Assembly: GCF_016908295.1 (NCBI RefSeq) | Contig: NZ_JAFBDO010000008.1 | Span: 1 to 64,000 of the forward strand | Origin: Thalassobacillus pellis | Lineage (GTDB): Bacteria > Bacillota > Bacilli > Bacillales > Halobacillaceae | Direction of reading: 5' to 3' | Length of the DNA: 64,000 nucleotides | In this document: positions 8,752 through 18,316 of the stretch, in pieces | Numbering within the stretch: the stretch's first letter is position 1 | Layout of the letters: every line of letters starts with the position of its first letter | Translations under genes and position numbers: made by a program | The notes under the pieces: model-generated | Told to the model about the DNA's origin: nothing | Seen by the model: the letters and a program-made list of their open reading frames with translations, nothing else | Databases searched by the model: none

Positions 8752-9267
8752 ATGATTTGCGAATATAAAGGAAAACACCCGAAAATTGCAAAATCTGCGT
8801 TTATAGCAGAAGATGCTGTCGTTACAGGTGACGTGAAAATTGGGGAAGATTCAAGTGTATGGTTCAAAACAGTGATCCGTGGAGACGTGTCACCAACTGA
8901 GATTGGCGACAGGGTAAACATCCAGGATCTAAGCATGCTGCATCAAAGTCCTGATAAAAAATTAATAGTCGAGGACGGGGTAACAGTTGGACATCAGGTG
9001 ACTCTACATTCCTCTATTGTCAGAAAAAACGCATTAATCGGTATGGGTTCCATTATCCTGGATGGTGCAGAAGTAGGCGAGGAAGCATTTGTTGGTGCCG
9101 GAAGCCTGGTTCCGCCGGGAAAGAAGATCCCACCCCGAACGCTTGCACTTGGCCGCCCGGCAAAAGTAGTACGTGATCTTACGGAAGAGGACTTCTCTGA
9201 AATGGACAGGATCAGAAGAGAATATGTTGAGAAAGGACAGTATTATAAAAAGCTTCGAGAGGAATAA
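8752..9267 (+). CDS. ytoA: Gamma-carbonic-anhydrase-like hexapeptide protein (YtoA)
   Basis: 171 residues built of left-handed beta-helix hexapeptide repeats (AVVTGDVKIGEDSSVWF, VIRGDVSPTEIGDRVNIQD, VTVGHQVTLHS, LIGMGSIILDGAEVGEEAFVGAGSLV) and a C-terminal helix. The histidines expected to bind metal in gamma-class carbonic anhydrases are present (MLHQS, VGHQVTLHS). Most YtoA/YrdA relatives have no proven hydratase activity. An SD (AAGGGGG) precedes the ATG. Confidence 0.9.
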   Translation: MICEYKGKHPKIAKSAFIAEDAVVTGDVKIGEDSSVWFKTVIRGDVSPTEIGDRVNIQDLSMLHQSPDKKLIVEDGVTVGHQVTLHSSIVRKNALIGMGSIILDGAEVGEEAFVGAGSLVPPGKKIPPRTLALGRPAKVVRDLTEEDFSEMDRIRREYVEKGQYYKKLREE

Positions 9268-9415
9268 AAAATCATTTCTTCTCACATATTTTCCCCTCCT
9301 GACAGACGGTTTTACCTTTTGCACATAGCAGGAAAAGAATGTCCACTATAATCGAGGCAACTGAAAAAAATCTTTTATAATGCTAATGGAGCGGGTAAAG
9401 TTTGTTATTGATTCT

Positions 9416-9546
9416 AGCGAATCGCTTGCCGGCGGATGCTTGCCGCGGGCACGGCCTCAAGCCTTCTTGGTCAAGAAGATCACTTGACCAAGTGGATCTT
9501 CGGCTCGTGCTGTTCCCGCAGGCATCACCGCCTCTCGCTCATCGTA
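9416..9546 (+). repeat. Dispersed intergenic repeat, family A, copy 1
   Basis: Contains CCTTCTTGGTCAAGAAG, AAGTGGATCTTCGGCTCG, and TCACCGCCTCTCGCTCATC. An inverted relative lies at 32740-32860 (CCTTCTTGATCAAGAA ... AAGTGGAGCTTCAGATCG ... TCACCGCCTCCCACTCATC in reverse complement). GC content exceeds that of the flanks. No gene is supported in 9268-9830 apart from this repeat, the family B fragment and the metK terminator. Confidence 0.75.
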
Positions 9547-9621
9547 GAAACAACCATATTATAACCTTCAACATTGGCGTATTAAAAAGAGTGAAGTTTA
9601 ACCAAGCATCTCCGTCGATGC

Positions 9622-9666
9622 TTTATGAGACCTCGAGGGGTTAGGCGCTTGACTGGATGAAGACCG
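9622..9666 (+). repeat. Family B repeat, 3' fragment
   Basis: GAGACCTCGAGGGGTTAGGC followed by GCTTGACTGGATGAAGACC matches the right half of the longer copies at 6676 and 33588; the left half is missing. Confidence 0.65.
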
Positions 9667-9712
9667 CTTTAGAGGTTTATCTACAACCATTCTTTTTTAT
9701 AAAGATCCTATA

Positions 9713-9760
9713 CAAAGGAAAAAACGGTCGGTATAGATACTAAACTCTATACCGACCGTT
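9713..9760 (-). terminator. metK terminator
   Basis: Perfect 15-bp stem AACGGTCGGTATAGA / TCTATACCGACCGTT (9723-9760) followed on the minus strand by TTTTTTCC, about 70 bases beyond the metK stop. Confidence 0.85.
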
Positions 9761-9830
9761 ACTTTTAAAATCATGCCTTTTCTAAGCCTTCAGTTTTTCA
9801 GTAGCTTTTTTAATCAGGCCGTCCTTTTGT

Positions 9831-11027
9831 TTAATTAATTAATTTTTTCAGATCATCTGCTTTATCGGTTTTTTCCCATGGAAATAATTTGTCCGTTCTC
9901 CCGAAATGACCATATGCAGCTGTATCACGGTAAATCGGGCGGCGCAGATCAAGCATCTTAATAATCCCCGCCGGCCTGAGGTCGAACAGCTCCCTGATTC
10001 GAGCCACAAGCTTCTCTTCGCTCACTTTCCCTGTCCCGAAAGTGTTGATGGAAATCGAAACCGGCTGGGCGACACCGATTGCATACGCCAGCTGGACTTC
10101 GCATGACTCTGCAAGCCCTGCTGCTACGATATTCTTGGCTACATAACGGGCGGCATAAGCTGCAGATCGGTCTACTTTAGTAGCATCTTTACCACTGAAC
10201 GCTCCTCCACCGTGTCTTGCGTAACCACCATAGGTATCTACGATGATTTTACGTCCCGTTAACCCTGCATCCCCTTGAGGACCTCCGATTACAAAGCGGC
10301 CAGTCGGGTTGATGAAATATTTTGTTTTATCATCAATCAGATGCTCCGGAACTACTTTTTCAATAACATGATGTTTCATGTCTTCCTTGATTTGTTCCAA
10401 TGTAATTTCCTCAGCATGCTGCGTGGAAATAACAATCGTATCTACTCTTATTGGCTGGTCATTTTCATCGTATTCAACCGTGACTTGTGTCTTGCCATCT
10501 GGTCGAAGATAACCAAGCGTTTCATCTTTTCGCACATCAGCCAGGCGTTTGGAAATTTTATGAGCAAGAGAAATAGGAAGTGGCATCAATTCAGGAGTTT
10601 CGTTATTGGCATACCCGAACATCAAACCTTGGTCTCCGGCACCGATAGATTCGATTTCATCATCGCTCATTTGGCCTTCGCGGGCTTCCAGGGCAACGTT
10701 GACACCTCCAGCGATATCTGGGGATTGTTCATCTATTGCAGTCAATACAGCACAGGTATCCGCGTCAAATCCAAACTTAGCCCTCGTATACCCAATGTCC
10801 TTGATCGTCTGCCTTACAATGCTTGGAATGTCTACGTAAGTATTTGTGCTGATTTCCCCGGAAACTAATACTAAACCGGTAGTCACCGTAGTTTCACATG
10901 CTACCCTCGCATTGGGATCATGTTGCAGGATTTCATCTAATATGGCATCAGAAATCTGGTCACAGATCTTATCAGGGTGTCCTTCTGTCACAGATTCTGA
11001 CGTAAACAAGCGGCGGTTATCAGGCAT
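9831..11027 (-). CDS. metK: S-adenosylmethionine synthetase
   Basis: About 398 residues. It makes SAM from methionine and ATP. Family signatures are present: [21 protein letters not shown] at the N-terminus, [12 protein letters not shown] near residue 117, [23 protein letters not shown] near residue 265. The start at 11027 ([11 protein letters not shown]) follows an AAGGAGGAG SD about ten bases upstream; the longer frame to 11078 has no support. It is controlled by the S-box leader upstream. Confidence 0.98.
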   Translation of the reverse strand: MPDNRRLFTSESVTEGHPDKICDQISDAILDEILQHDPNARVACETTVTTGLVLVSGEISTNTYVDIPSIVRQTIKDIGYTRAKFGFDADTCAVLTAIDEQSPDIAGGVNVALEAREGQMSDDEIESIGAGDQGLMFGYANNETPELMPLPISLAHKISKRLADVRKDETLGYLRPDGKTQVTVEYDENDQPIRVDTIVISTQHAEEITLEQIKEDMKHHVIEKVVPEHLIDDKTKYFINPTGRFVIGGPQGDAGLTGRKIIVDTYGGYARHGGGAFSGKDATKVDRSAAYAARYVAKNIVAAGLAESCEVQLAYAIGVAQPVSISINTFGTGKVSEEKLVARIRELFDLRPAGIIKMLDLRRPIYRDTAAYGHFGRTDKLFPWEKTDKADDLKKLIN

Positions 11028-11305
11028 TCTTACAAACTCCTCCTTAAAAACTGTATTATAATGGACGGAACTCATCATCCAAGATCGTCTTTGTTGTAAT
11101 ATTCCAGTGCCTTAACATTCTAACTATCCTTATCAATTTAATAAGGATTGAGATTTTACTTTATGCCATAGATTTTCAAAACGTGCTTATTAGCACCGGA
11201 AAGTATTTTTCATTAAATTACAGATTCGTTGAATACTATAGGAAACACCGGTACAATTTCCCTTTTCCTTTTACAGAGGGAAAATACACGTTTATTTACC
11301 CTATA

Positions 11306-11461
11306 AAAAGAAAAAGCCTTTCCTACTTCAGAGGAAAGGGGCATTATCCTTTCGCTCTTATCGTTCAAGGAATTTTCCTTGCTGCAGGTTAGCACCTTTT
11401 CACTTAGTGATGGTTGCTGGGGTTCATTGGGCCTGCTCCCTCCACCTACTCTGGATAAGAG
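11306..11461 (-). promoter_or_regulatory. SAM-I (S-box) riboswitch of metK
   Basis: The minus strand reads CTCTTATCCAGAG, GGTGGAGGGA, GGCCCAATGAACCCCAGCAA, AAGGTGCTAACCTGCAGCAA and GAACGATAAGAG (11355-11461). These are the conserved S-box elements, closed by the P1 helix CTCTTATC / GATAAGAG. A terminator follows (CCTTTCCTC / GGAAAGG plus a T-rich tract, about 11306-11341). SAM binding should stop transcription before metK. Confidence 0.95.
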
Positions 11462-11508
11462 AGTTTCCGTTCGCACTATATAGTACCCAAATTAGCGAAA
11501 CTTGTCAA

Positions 11509-11898
11509 TCAATGCCGGCGGTCGTGGATACTGCAGGCGCCATCTGAACATTTATCTTTAAATATGCGGTAACGGTTACGGGCGATCCATCTGTAGATTG
11601 GCTTGCCAATTAATCCCATACCGGGTATAGAAGCAATTAATCCTAAAGGGAAGGTCAATGGGCACCTGACGAGCATGTAGGTTACAGCATGGTATCCTGC
11701 ACGACTTGTCTGATCCGGCTCAATAATATGTAGTTCGCTTTTGATTGCAGCCCTTTCCTCTTGTGTAACAAGGGTTTCTTTTTCATATTGCTGTAACGAT
11801 TTCCATTCAAACGAACCCAGCCAGTCCAACCATTGAAATATGGACTTTGTCTGTCGGCACAAGTAGCACTGACCATCATATAAAACAAGCGGTTTCAC
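11509..11898 (-). CDS. DCC-family thiol-disulfide oxidoreductase (DUF393)
   Basis: About 129 residues from a GTG at 11898 that has GAGAGGGTG about seven bases upstream; a TTG 21 bases earlier is the alternative. The opening LVLYDGQCYLCRQTKSIF carries the DxxCxxC motif that names the DCC family, with further Trp-rich helices (FQWLDWLGSFEWKSL) and a basic, Cys-containing tail. The closest named relative I can think of is B. subtilis YuxK. The thioredoxin-like activity is predicted, not proven. Confidence 0.82.
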   Translation of the reverse strand: MKPLVLYDGQCYLCRQTKSIFQWLDWLGSFEWKSLQQYEKETLVTQEERAAIKSELHIIEPDQTSRAGYHAVTYMLVRCPLTFPLGLIASIPGMGLIGKPIYRWIARNRYRIFKDKCSDGACSIHDRRH

Positions 11899-12065
11899 AC
11901 ACTCACACCCTCTCTTCAATAGTATAACAAAGATTACATTTATGAAAAAAATATGTCATTCTGAATAATAGTATGGATTAATAAAATTAATGTGTTATAC
12001 TAATAGCATATTTTATACATACCCTCTATCAGGGTGAATTTCATATGTAAAGGCGGGTTATCCCA

Positions 12066-13655
12066 ATGAGTACAATCAATCAAATGTCTCAACTCAATGA
12101 GTTGCTCTCACAGGAGAACGCACTGAAAAACCTTTCTGTTCCCCAATTGGTCGAGAAAATTTTATTCCGAAGTGAAGGCGCTCTCACAGCAACCGGTGCA
12201 GTCCGTGCCACCACAGGGACCTATACTGGACGCTCGCCTAAGGATAAATTCATTGTCAGGGATGAAGTTTCTGAGGAAACAGTGGATTGGGGTCCGGTCA
12301 ATCAATCTATTGAGGAAGATGTGTTTACGAATCTTTACCATAAAGTCCTCAAATACCTAAGTGCCCGAGATGAATTATTTGTTTTTAATGGCTTCGCTGG
12401 AGCGGATGAAAACTATCGGCTCCCTATCCAGGTAATCAATGAATTCGCCTGGCACAATCTATTTGCACAACAAATGTTCATCCGTCCTGAAGAAAGGGAA
12501 CTGGATCAGCATGATTCCGAATTCACGGTAATTTCTGCTCCTAACTTCAAAGCGGATCCTGCTGTTGATGGAACCAATTCCGAAGCATTCATCCTGGTTT
12601 CATTTAAACATCGGATTGTGCTTATAGGCGGTACTGAATATGCAGGAGAAATTAAAAAGTCAATTTTTTCTGTCATGAATTACATGCTGCCACAAAGAAA
12701 CGTACTATCCATGCACTGTTCCGCCAATGTTGGAAAAGAAGGAGATGTAGCGCTTTTCTTCGGCTTATCCGGTACAGGAAAAACGACTCTGTCAGCTGAC
12801 CCCTACCGTCGTTTGATCGGGGACGACGAACATGGATGGTCTGCAAATGGCGTTTTCAATATCGAAGGCGGCTGCTACGCAAAATGTATCAGTCTCTCTA
12901 AAGAGAAAGAGCCACAGATTTATAATGCCATTCGATTTGGTTCTGTCTTGGAAAACGTCATGATGGATGAAAACACCCGTAACCCAGATTATGAAGATAC
13001 TTCTTTGACTGAAAACACCCGGGCAGCTTACCCAATTGATAATATTGATAATATTGTCCTGCCGAGTGTTGCAGGACATCCCAATACAATCATTTTCCTG
13101 ACAGCTGATGCCTTTGGCGTCTTGCCGCCAATCAGCAAGCTTACAAAAGAACAGGCAATGTACCACTTCCTTAGTGGTTATACGAGTAAGCTGGCAGGTA
13201 CCGAAAGAGGGGTGACTTCTCCGGAAGCTACATTCTCCGCCTGCTTCGGATCACCATTCTTACCATTGGCCCCTGCCACTTACGCCAAAATGCTCGGTGA
13301 AAAAATCGAACGATATGATACCAATGTTTTCCTCGTCAATACAGGATGGACCGGCGGGGCATATGGTGAAGGAAGCCGAATGAAACTTTCCTTCACGAGA
13401 GCAATGATCCACGCAGCTCTGGAAGGAGAGTTAAATTCCGCAGAGACTCAAATGGATGGAATATTCGGCCTGGATATCCCGATGCACGTGCCAGGTGTTC
13501 CTGATGATGTATTGATTCCTAAGAAAACCTGGAAAGATAAAAAAGCTTACGAAGAAAAAGCAAAGGAACTGGCCACGAAGTTTCATGAAAACTTCAGGAA
13601 ATTCAACCATGCCAGTGATGATATTGCAAAAGCAGGTCCATTATATAAGGGCTGA
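12066..13655 (+). CDS. pckA: Phosphoenolpyruvate carboxykinase (ATP)
   Basis: 529 residues, full length. It converts oxaloacetate and ATP to PEP and CO2 in gluconeogenesis. Signatures: [15 protein letters not shown] near the N-terminus, the kinase-1a loop [16 protein letters not shown] near residue 240, kinase-2 LIGDDEHGW, and the C-terminal [16 protein letters not shown]. Its SD is a GGCGGG-type purine patch shortly before the ATG. It sits between metK and ytlA as in B. subtilis and has its own terminator. Confidence 0.98.
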   Translation: MSTINQMSQLNELLSQENALKNLSVPQLVEKILFRSEGALTATGAVRATTGTYTGRSPKDKFIVRDEVSEETVDWGPVNQSIEEDVFTNLYHKVLKYLSARDELFVFNGFAGADENYRLPIQVINEFAWHNLFAQQMFIRPEERELDQHDSEFTVISAPNFKADPAVDGTNSEAFILVSFKHRIVLIGGTEYAGEIKKSIFSVMNYMLPQRNVLSMHCSANVGKEGDVALFFGLSGTGKTTLSADPYRRLIGDDEHGWSANGVFNIEGGCYAKCISLSKEKEPQIYNAIRFGSVLENVMMDENTRNPDYEDTSLTENTRAAYPIDNIDNIVLPSVAGHPNTIIFLTADAFGVLPPISKLTKEQAMYHFLSGYTSKLAGTERGVTSPEATFSACFGSPFLPLAPATYAKMLGEKIERYDTNVFLVNTGWTGGAYGEGSRMKLSFTRAMIHAALEGELNSAETQMDGIFGLDIPMHVPGVPDDVLIPKKTWKDKKAYEEKAKELATKFHENFRKFNHASDDIAKAGPLYKG

Positions 13656-13722
13656 CATTGATTATTGTTTCCTCATCTCCTCATATAAATGAAGCTGGTA
13701 CCTCAAAAGGTCTCAGCTTCCC

Positions 13723-13753
13723 AGACTGTCGGGTATAACCCGGCAGTCTTTTT
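13723..13753 (+). terminator. pckA terminator
   Basis: Stem AGACTGTCGGG / CCCGGCAGTCT with a TATAA loop and TTTTTAT, about 70 bases after the pckA stop. Confidence 0.88.
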
Positions 13754-13842
13754 ATATGGAAAATGGGCATTCACACATTTTTTCTGATTTCATAAGCTAA
13801 GGTAGTTATTCAACCATTGTGTAATCAGGAGGAAGATTACTT

Positions 13843-14841
13843 ATGAAAAGAATTAGATTTGCGGCAATCATCATTCTGGCTTTACTTCTTGCTGGTGTTT
13901 CCGCGGCTTGCAATCAACAAACGACTAAAACCACGTTAAAGGTGGCGGAAGTAACGAGGTCGATATTCTATGCCCCACAATATGTCGCTTTGGAAAAAGG
14001 CTTCTTTGAGGAAGAAGGACTCGATATAGAATTGACGACAACATGGGGCGGAGACAAAACTATGACTACCCTGTTATCGGATGGAGCTGACATAGCACTG
14101 GTAGGATCGGAAACTTCCATTTACGTCCACGCCCGAGGTGCAACGGATCCTGCAATAAATTTTGCCCAGCTGACCCAGACCGATGGTACATTTCTTGTTG
14201 CACGGGAGAATGTGGAGAATTTCGAGTGGGAACACCTGAAGGGCAGTACCTTTTTAGGACAGCGTAAAGGCGGAATGCCACAGATGGTAGGAGAGTTTGT
14301 CTTGAAACAGCACGGAATCGACCCCCACAACGACCTGGAATTGATTCAAAATGTGGATTTTGCAAACATCCCAAATGCTTTTGCTTCTGGAACAGGTGAC
14401 TATGTACAGCTTTTTGAGCCGACAGCAAGCATATTTGAGAAAGAAGGAATCGGCCACATCATTGCTTCATTCGGTGAAGAATCCGGCCATGTTCCTTATA
14501 CGGTATTTATGACGAAGGAAAGTTTTCTTGAAGAGAATGAAGAAGCGATCAAGAAGTTTACAAGAGCCGTCTATAAAGCACAGCAATGGGTTCAAGATCA
14601 GCCTGCCTCTGAAACAGCAAAAGTCATACAGCCGTATTTTGAAGATACTGAGCTGGATTTAATCACTACTGTGGTCGATCGGTATAAAAGCCAAGGGTCA
14701 TTCGCAGAGAATCCGATTCTCGATAAAGAGGAATGGAAAAATCTCAAAGCAATTATGGATGAAGCAGGAGAACTTCCAGAAGATGTCGGCTATGACACGC
14801 TGGTAAATACCGAAATCGCAGAAACAATCATTAACGATTAG
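13843..14841 (+). CDS. ytlA: ABC transporter substrate-binding lipoprotein (YtlA-like)
   Basis: 332 residues with a lipoprotein signal (KRIRFAAIIILALLLAGVSAAC, Cys around residue 23). The mature part is of the NMT1/SsuA-ThiY type: VAEVTRSIFYAPQYVALEKGFFEEEGLDIELTTTWGG, then SDGADIALVGSE. Such proteins bind sulfonates, pyrimidine/thiamine precursors or similar small molecules outside the membrane; the ligand of YtlA is not established. It is first in a ytlA-ytlC-ytlD operon with strong AGGAGGA SD. Between pckA and ytlA only a terminator and promoter fit. Confidence 0.9.
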   Translation: MKRIRFAAIIILALLLAGVSAACNQQTTKTTLKVAEVTRSIFYAPQYVALEKGFFEEEGLDIELTTTWGGDKTMTTLLSDGADIALVGSETSIYVHARGATDPAINFAQLTQTDGTFLVARENVENFEWEHLKGSTFLGQRKGGMPQMVGEFVLKQHGIDPHNDLELIQNVDFANIPNAFASGTGDYVQLFEPTASIFEKEGIGHIIASFGEESGHVPYTVFMTKESFLEENEEAIKKFTRAVYKAQQWVQDQPASETAKVIQPYFEDTELDLITTVVDRYKSQGSFAENPILDKEEWKNLKAIMDEAGELPEDVGYDTLVNTEIAETIIND

Positions 14842-14852
14842 GAGGGATGGCA

Positions 14853-15632
14853 GTGTCACTGCTGACTGTAAACCACTTATCCCACCATTATCACTCAAAA
14901 GCAGACTATACGATTGCGCTTGATAATATAAACTTCACATTAGAGCATGGGGAATTCGTCTCCATCCTTGGCCCGAGCGGCTGTGGCAAGACGACACTGT
15001 TATCCATTGTTGCGGGCTTGATAAAACCTACCAAAGGAACAATTTCATTAGTAGAAGAAGATCCTTCTTATAAAATTCCACAAATGGGCTACATGCTTCA
15101 ACAGGATTATCTTTTCCCCTGGAAGAGCATTAAGGATAACGTTCTCCTTGGACCGAAGATAAGTAAAAGGTTGAACGAGGAAAGTACAAAAAGGGCATTG
15201 GAAATCTTGAAAGAAGTTGGGTTAGATAATATTGCTGATGCTTATCCAGATGAATTATCAGGTGGTATGCGACAGCGGGCAGCATTGGCAAGAACATTGA
15301 TCAATGACCCGAAGCTCTTGCTTTTGGATGAACCTTTTTCTGCATTGGATTTTCAAACCAAACTTCGTCTGGAAGATTTCGTTTCGCAAATGCTGAAGCA
15401 ATATGAGAAAGCAGCACTTCTGGTAACTCACGATATCAGCGAAGCGATTGCTATGAGTGACCGGATAATTCTTTTAAAAGCACGACCTGGTAAAATCAAG
15501 CAGGTTTTCACCGTTAACGAAGAACTGCGTCATCTTCCTCCTTTTCAGACACGCCAGCATCCTTCTTTTCCGTCCATTTTCGATGCCATCTGGAAGGAGA
15601 TGAGCGCACTTGAACAAGAAGAACCAAACTGA
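14853..15632 (+). CDS. ytlC: ABC transporter ATPase (YtlC-like)
   Basis: About 259 residues. A GTG at 14853 lies seven bases after GGAGG and is the better start; an ATG at 14847 abuts the SD. Nucleotide-binding domain motifs: Walker [12 protein letters not shown]-loop [10 protein letters not shown], signature [12 protein letters not shown], Walker [14 protein letters not shown]-loop LVTHD. It energises import of the YtlA ligand. It lies 11 bp after ytlA and its 3' end overlaps ytlD by 23 bp. Confidence 0.92.
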   Translation: MSLLTVNHLSHHYHSKADYTIALDNINFTLEHGEFVSILGPSGCGKTTLLSIVAGLIKPTKGTISLVEEDPSYKIPQMGYMLQQDYLFPWKSIKDNVLLGPKISKRLNEESTKRALEILKEVGLDNIADAYPDELSGGMRQRAALARTLINDPKLLLLDEPFSALDFQTKLRLEDFVSQMLKQYEKAALLVTHDISEAIAMSDRIILLKARPGKIKQVFTVNEELRHLPPFQTRQHPSFPSIFDAIWKEMSALEQEEPN

Positions 15633-16422
15633 CCAAAAACTTCACGAAGCCTATGTAAAAAAGTTGAAAATAGAAAAACGCTGGATCAGAATCTGGCAGC
15701 TTGTTATATTTATTGCTTTCTTTTCTTTATGGGAGCTGGCCAGCAAGCTGAAATGGATTGATCCATTGTTATTCAGTTCCCCTTCCAAAGTGTGGAACCT
15801 GTTTATCGACAAAGCGAGCGACGGGTCTTTATGGGTTCATATTAATGTTACCGTGCTGGAAACAATAGCAGGATTTTTGATTGGGACATTAGCAGGTATT
15901 CTCCTGGCTGCTTTGCTTTGGTGGTCCACCAGTTTTTCAAAAGTCATCGATCCCTATCTTGTCATATTAAACGCCATGCCTAAGGTAGCTTTAGGGCCCA
16001 TCATCATTGTTGCATTAGGTCCCGGCTATGTGGCGATCATCGCCATGGGAGCGATCATTTCAGTCATTATTACGACACTTGTTGTCTACTCTGCATTCCA
16101 GGAAATCGACCAGAACTATATCAAGGTATTGAAAAGCCTTGGTGCATCTAAAGCTGTTTGTTTTAAGGAAGCGATTTTCCCCGCTTCATTTCCCACTATG
16201 ATATCCTCATTGAAAGTTAATGTTGGCCTATCGTGGGTAGGGATCATTGTCGGGGAATTTCTTGTATCCAAACAAGGACTCGGTTATCTGATCATATACG
16301 GGTTCCAGGTGTTCGACTTTACACTTGTTTTGTTCAGCTTACTGGTTATTGCGATATTTGCTGCGATCATGTACCAATTAGTCGAGCAGCTTGAAAAAAG
16401 GCTGATTCGTACTCCTAAATAG
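15610..16422 (+). CDS. ytlD: ABC transporter permease (YtlD-like)
   Basis: 270 residues from a TTG codon, the only start near the AAGGAG SD (ten bases upstream), overlapping the end of ytlC. Six predicted membrane helices follow a basic N-terminus. The EAA loop of binding-protein-dependent permeases is visible as [27 protein letters not shown] around residue 180. It forms the membrane channel of the YtlACD importer (SsuC/TauC-like family). Confidence 0.9.
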   Translation: MNKKNQTDQKLHEAYVKKLKIEKRWIRIWQLVIFIAFFSLWELASKLKWIDPLLFSSPSKVWNLFIDKASDGSLWVHINVTVLETIAGFLIGTLAGILLAALLWWSTSFSKVIDPYLVILNAMPKVALGPIIIVALGPGYVAIIAMGAIISVIITTLVVYSAFQEIDQNYIKVLKSLGASKAVCFKEAIFPASFPTMISSLKVNVGLSWVGIIVGEFLVSKQGLGYLIIYGFQVFDFTLVLFSLLVIAIFAAIMYQLVEQLEKRLIRTPK

Positions 16423-16423
16423 C

Positions 16424-16465
16424 AAACACCTCTTGCTGCTTTCTCTACGCTGGCAAGAGGTGTTT
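16424..16465. terminator. Bidirectional terminator ytlD / ytkD
   Basis: Perfect 13-bp stem AAACACCTCTTGC / GCAAGAGGTGTTT between the converging genes ytlD and ytkD, followed on the plus strand by TTTCCTTTAAAG, a weak T-rich tail. Confidence 0.75.
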
Positions 16466-16468
16466 CCT

Positions 16469-16945
16469 TTAAAGCTTCATTTTATCGATTTGTTCCATAC
16501 TGTTTGGAAGCACGCCATCCTTCATCATAAAGCTGAATCTTTTGTCTCTTGCCACATTTGTTGGCAGTTCATCGAATAATACCGGCCCATATGTTTCGTA
16601 ATACGTCTCCTGTTGCTGCAGGCGGTCTATTACAGCAAAATAAACATTTTTAATGATTGTGCCGCCTTTTCCTGCCACAAAATACTGGCCGATATAAGTC
16701 AGTTTATTCACAGTTCCACCGGTCTCTTCTTGAACCTCTCTTATAGCCGCTTGTTCAGCAGTTTCATCCTCTTCCACTTTCCCGCCAGGAAATTCCAGCC
16801 CTCTTTCCTTGTGTTCGGTCAAAAGCCATTGATTTTTATACTTGCAGATAACCCACACATGCTTCGGATGCTTCGAAAAAGGATGATCTTCAAATGAAAG
16901 CTTCACTTCATTATTATAAAAATCGTAAAAAATCTCCATTACCAC
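16469..16945 (-). CDS. ytkD: Nudix hydrolase YtkD (nucleoside triphosphatase)
   Basis: 158 residues (starting at GTG 16945; an internal ATG at 16939 is equally plausible). The complete Nudix box is present: GGKVEEDETAEQAAIREVQE followed by ETGG, fitting GX5EX7REUXEEXGU, near residue 65. Flanking sequence (PKHVWVICKYKNQWLLTEHKERGLEFPGG and KRFSFMMKDGVLP) closely resembles B. subtilis YtkD, which hydrolyses 8-oxo-dGTP and other nucleoside triphosphates and protects from oxidative mutation. Position after ytlD is conserved in Bacillus. Confidence 0.93.
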   Translation of the reverse strand: MVMEIFYDFYNNEVKLSFEDHPFSKHPKHVWVICKYKNQWLLTEHKERGLEFPGGKVEEDETAEQAAIREVQEETGGTVNKLTYIGQYFVAGKGGTIIKNVYFAVIDRLQQQETYYETYGPVLFDELPTNVARDKRFSFMMKDGVLPNSMEQIDKMKL

Positions 16946-16968
16946 TTCAACTGCCTTTGACTACGTCA

Positions 16969-17526
16969 TTAAGAATGTTTCACTTCCGTTATCCGCCATT
17001 TACCATCATATTCGAGATCAATCGTAACGGTGTATTTTCCGTACAGCTCTGAATCGTTCGTCTGTACAATACGTTTATGTTTATCGTCTATACTGATGGT
17101 ATCATATGGAACATCATTTACAAACCATGGAGGGGTTTCAGTCGGAAGTATATACAGGCCGGACTCTTTTTCCTTATAGTAAAAATCTATATATTTTTTT
17201 GCCACCTGTTTTGTTGCAAATGGTGTAAAGGATTCAACTAAAGCTTCTTTGGAATCATATTTCAGAACTCGAAAGTTTTCATCCGTTTTCTGTACGAGCT
17301 GCTCCATGAACTCGTCTGTTCTTTTTTGTATAGTCGCTTTATCCAAGTCCTTTATTTCAGATTTCGGTTTTTCTTTAGTGCTGACATGCGCTATCTCTGA
17401 TTTGGAATGGTTATGTGCTTTATTTTCGGCAGCTGAAACATCTTGAACGGGCTGGGCGAATAACAACAATGGCATACAAATAAACAATGTTTTGACATAA
17501 CGGACGGTCAATGTATTTAATTTCAT
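16969..17526 (-). CDS. Secreted protein of unknown function
   Basis: 185 residues with an N-terminal signal peptide (basic start, LFICMPLLLFAQPVQDVSAAE, cleavage near AAE around residue 33). The mature protein opens with a charged, His/Lys-rich linker. It then has an alpha/beta domain (TDEFMEQLVQKTDENFRVLKYDSKEALVESF, a Trp-containing loop, and KYTVTIDLEYDGKWRITEVKHS at the end) that resembles small extracytoplasmic NTF2-like or DUF3993-type domains. I cannot assign a function. It is 23 bp upstream of ytkD on the same strand and may share its transcript. Confidence 0.75.
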   Translation of the reverse strand: MKLNTLTVRYVKTLFICMPLLLFAQPVQDVSAAENKAHNHSKSEIAHVSTKEKPKSEIKDLDKATIQKRTDEFMEQLVQKTDENFRVLKYDSKEALVESFTPFATKQVAKKYIDFYYKEKESGLYILPTETPPWFVNDVPYDTISIDDKHKRIVQTNDSELYGKYTVTIDLEYDGKWRITEVKHS

Positions 17527-17841
17527 GTCAGTCCTCCTCAGTCAAAATAATCTACTGTTATTATTCCTATTCTAAAAACTGCATAAACATCAAAAAACAG
17601 TCCATGAATCAAATGCGACTTTACACCCAGTCGCAAGCTTTCTATGTTCCCGTTAGCTTATGATCTCCATATATTTAATTATATAGATAATTAATATTCA
17701 TATTATGAAACTATATACGTGTGGAAATAACTGTTTCTCCCGGGGAGATGATAAATACCGATGGAAATATCTGTTTCTCGCGGGGAGTTTGAGTTGGCAC
17801 CCCGGGAGAACCAGGAAATTCCATGAATTCGCGCCCGTTGC
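17527..17841. other. Intergenic stretch with imperfect direct repeat
   Basis: No gene. Two related 26-base units (TGGAAATAACTGTTTCTCCC and TGGAAATATCTGTTTCTCGC, each followed by GGGGAG) start at 17722 and 17762, 40 bases apart. A reverse-complement echo CCCCGGGAGAACCAG lies at 17800-17814. The CACCCCGGGA within it also matches the first arm of the hairpin repeat at 18269. Confidence 0.55.
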
Positions 17842-17881
17842 AAAAAAAAAAGAACCGGAAACTTGTTATGTTTCACGGTTC
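17842..17881 (-). terminator. Terminator overlapping the end of the 113-aa gene
   Basis: GAACCGTGAAAC / GTTTCCGGTTC stem followed on the minus strand by nine T. The 5' arm overlaps the stop region of the gene ending at 17873. Confidence 0.8.
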
Positions 17882-18214
17882 CTCAGATTCAGAAGGATTA
17901 TCCAGGTCTTCTAGTAGTCCCATACTGGAAATATGTTTTTTAGTCATCTCATCACCTAGTTCATAAATCCTCCGCAGTACTGTTTTCATTCCCTCATCGT
18001 ACTCATCGTTAGAGCGGTCTTTATGGTATGGGGTAAAAGGTACATGGGCACGGAAAAAAGCACGTTCATCAGCATTATATACTTCATCAAAAAACTCTCG
18101 CAGCTCAATCAGTTCTTCCTCGGTTGCATTAATGATGAAATCATCATTATTTGCGTCATGATTGATCGATATTTCCTGTGTTCCTAAATTTACATAGTAT
18201 TTATTTCGGTCCAT
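17873..18214 (-). CDS. Conserved Bacillaceae protein of unknown function
   Basis: 113 residues, acidic, cytoplasmic, no signal or membrane segment. It starts at an ATG with GGAGG upstream. The centre is helical (EEELIELREFFDEVYNADERAFFRAHVPFTPYHKDRSNDEYDEGMKTVLRRIYELGDEMTKKHI). I recall no functional assignment. It shares strand with the FhuF-like gene upstream but is separated from it by the hairpin repeat at 18269-18307 and has its own terminator. Confidence 0.75.
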   Translation of the reverse strand: MDRNKYYVNLGTQEISINHDANNDDFIINATEEELIELREFFDEVYNADERAFFRAHVPFTPYHKDRSNDEYDEGMKTVLRRIYELGDEMTKKHISSMGLLEDLDNPSESEEP

Positions 18215-18268
18215 ATTTACCCTCCTATTCTGCCATTAGCATTTGCAATAATGGAAAGAATAAACCAC

Positions 18269-18307
18269 ACACCCCGGGACATCCATTTTATGGATGTCCC
18301 GGGGTGT
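18269..18307. repeat. GC-rich perfect hairpin, copy 2
   Basis: A 17-bp perfect stem, ACACCCCGGGACATCCA and its reverse complement, with a TTTTA loop. It is the same element as at 5552-5588 with one loop base changed. It lies between two minus-strand genes and is not followed by a T tract there. Confidence 0.88.
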
Positions 18308-18316
18308 CAAAATAAG

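Noticed and set aside
11213-11476. An 87-codon frame upstream of metK
   Set aside because: It coincides with the SAM-I riboswitch and terminator and has no SD.
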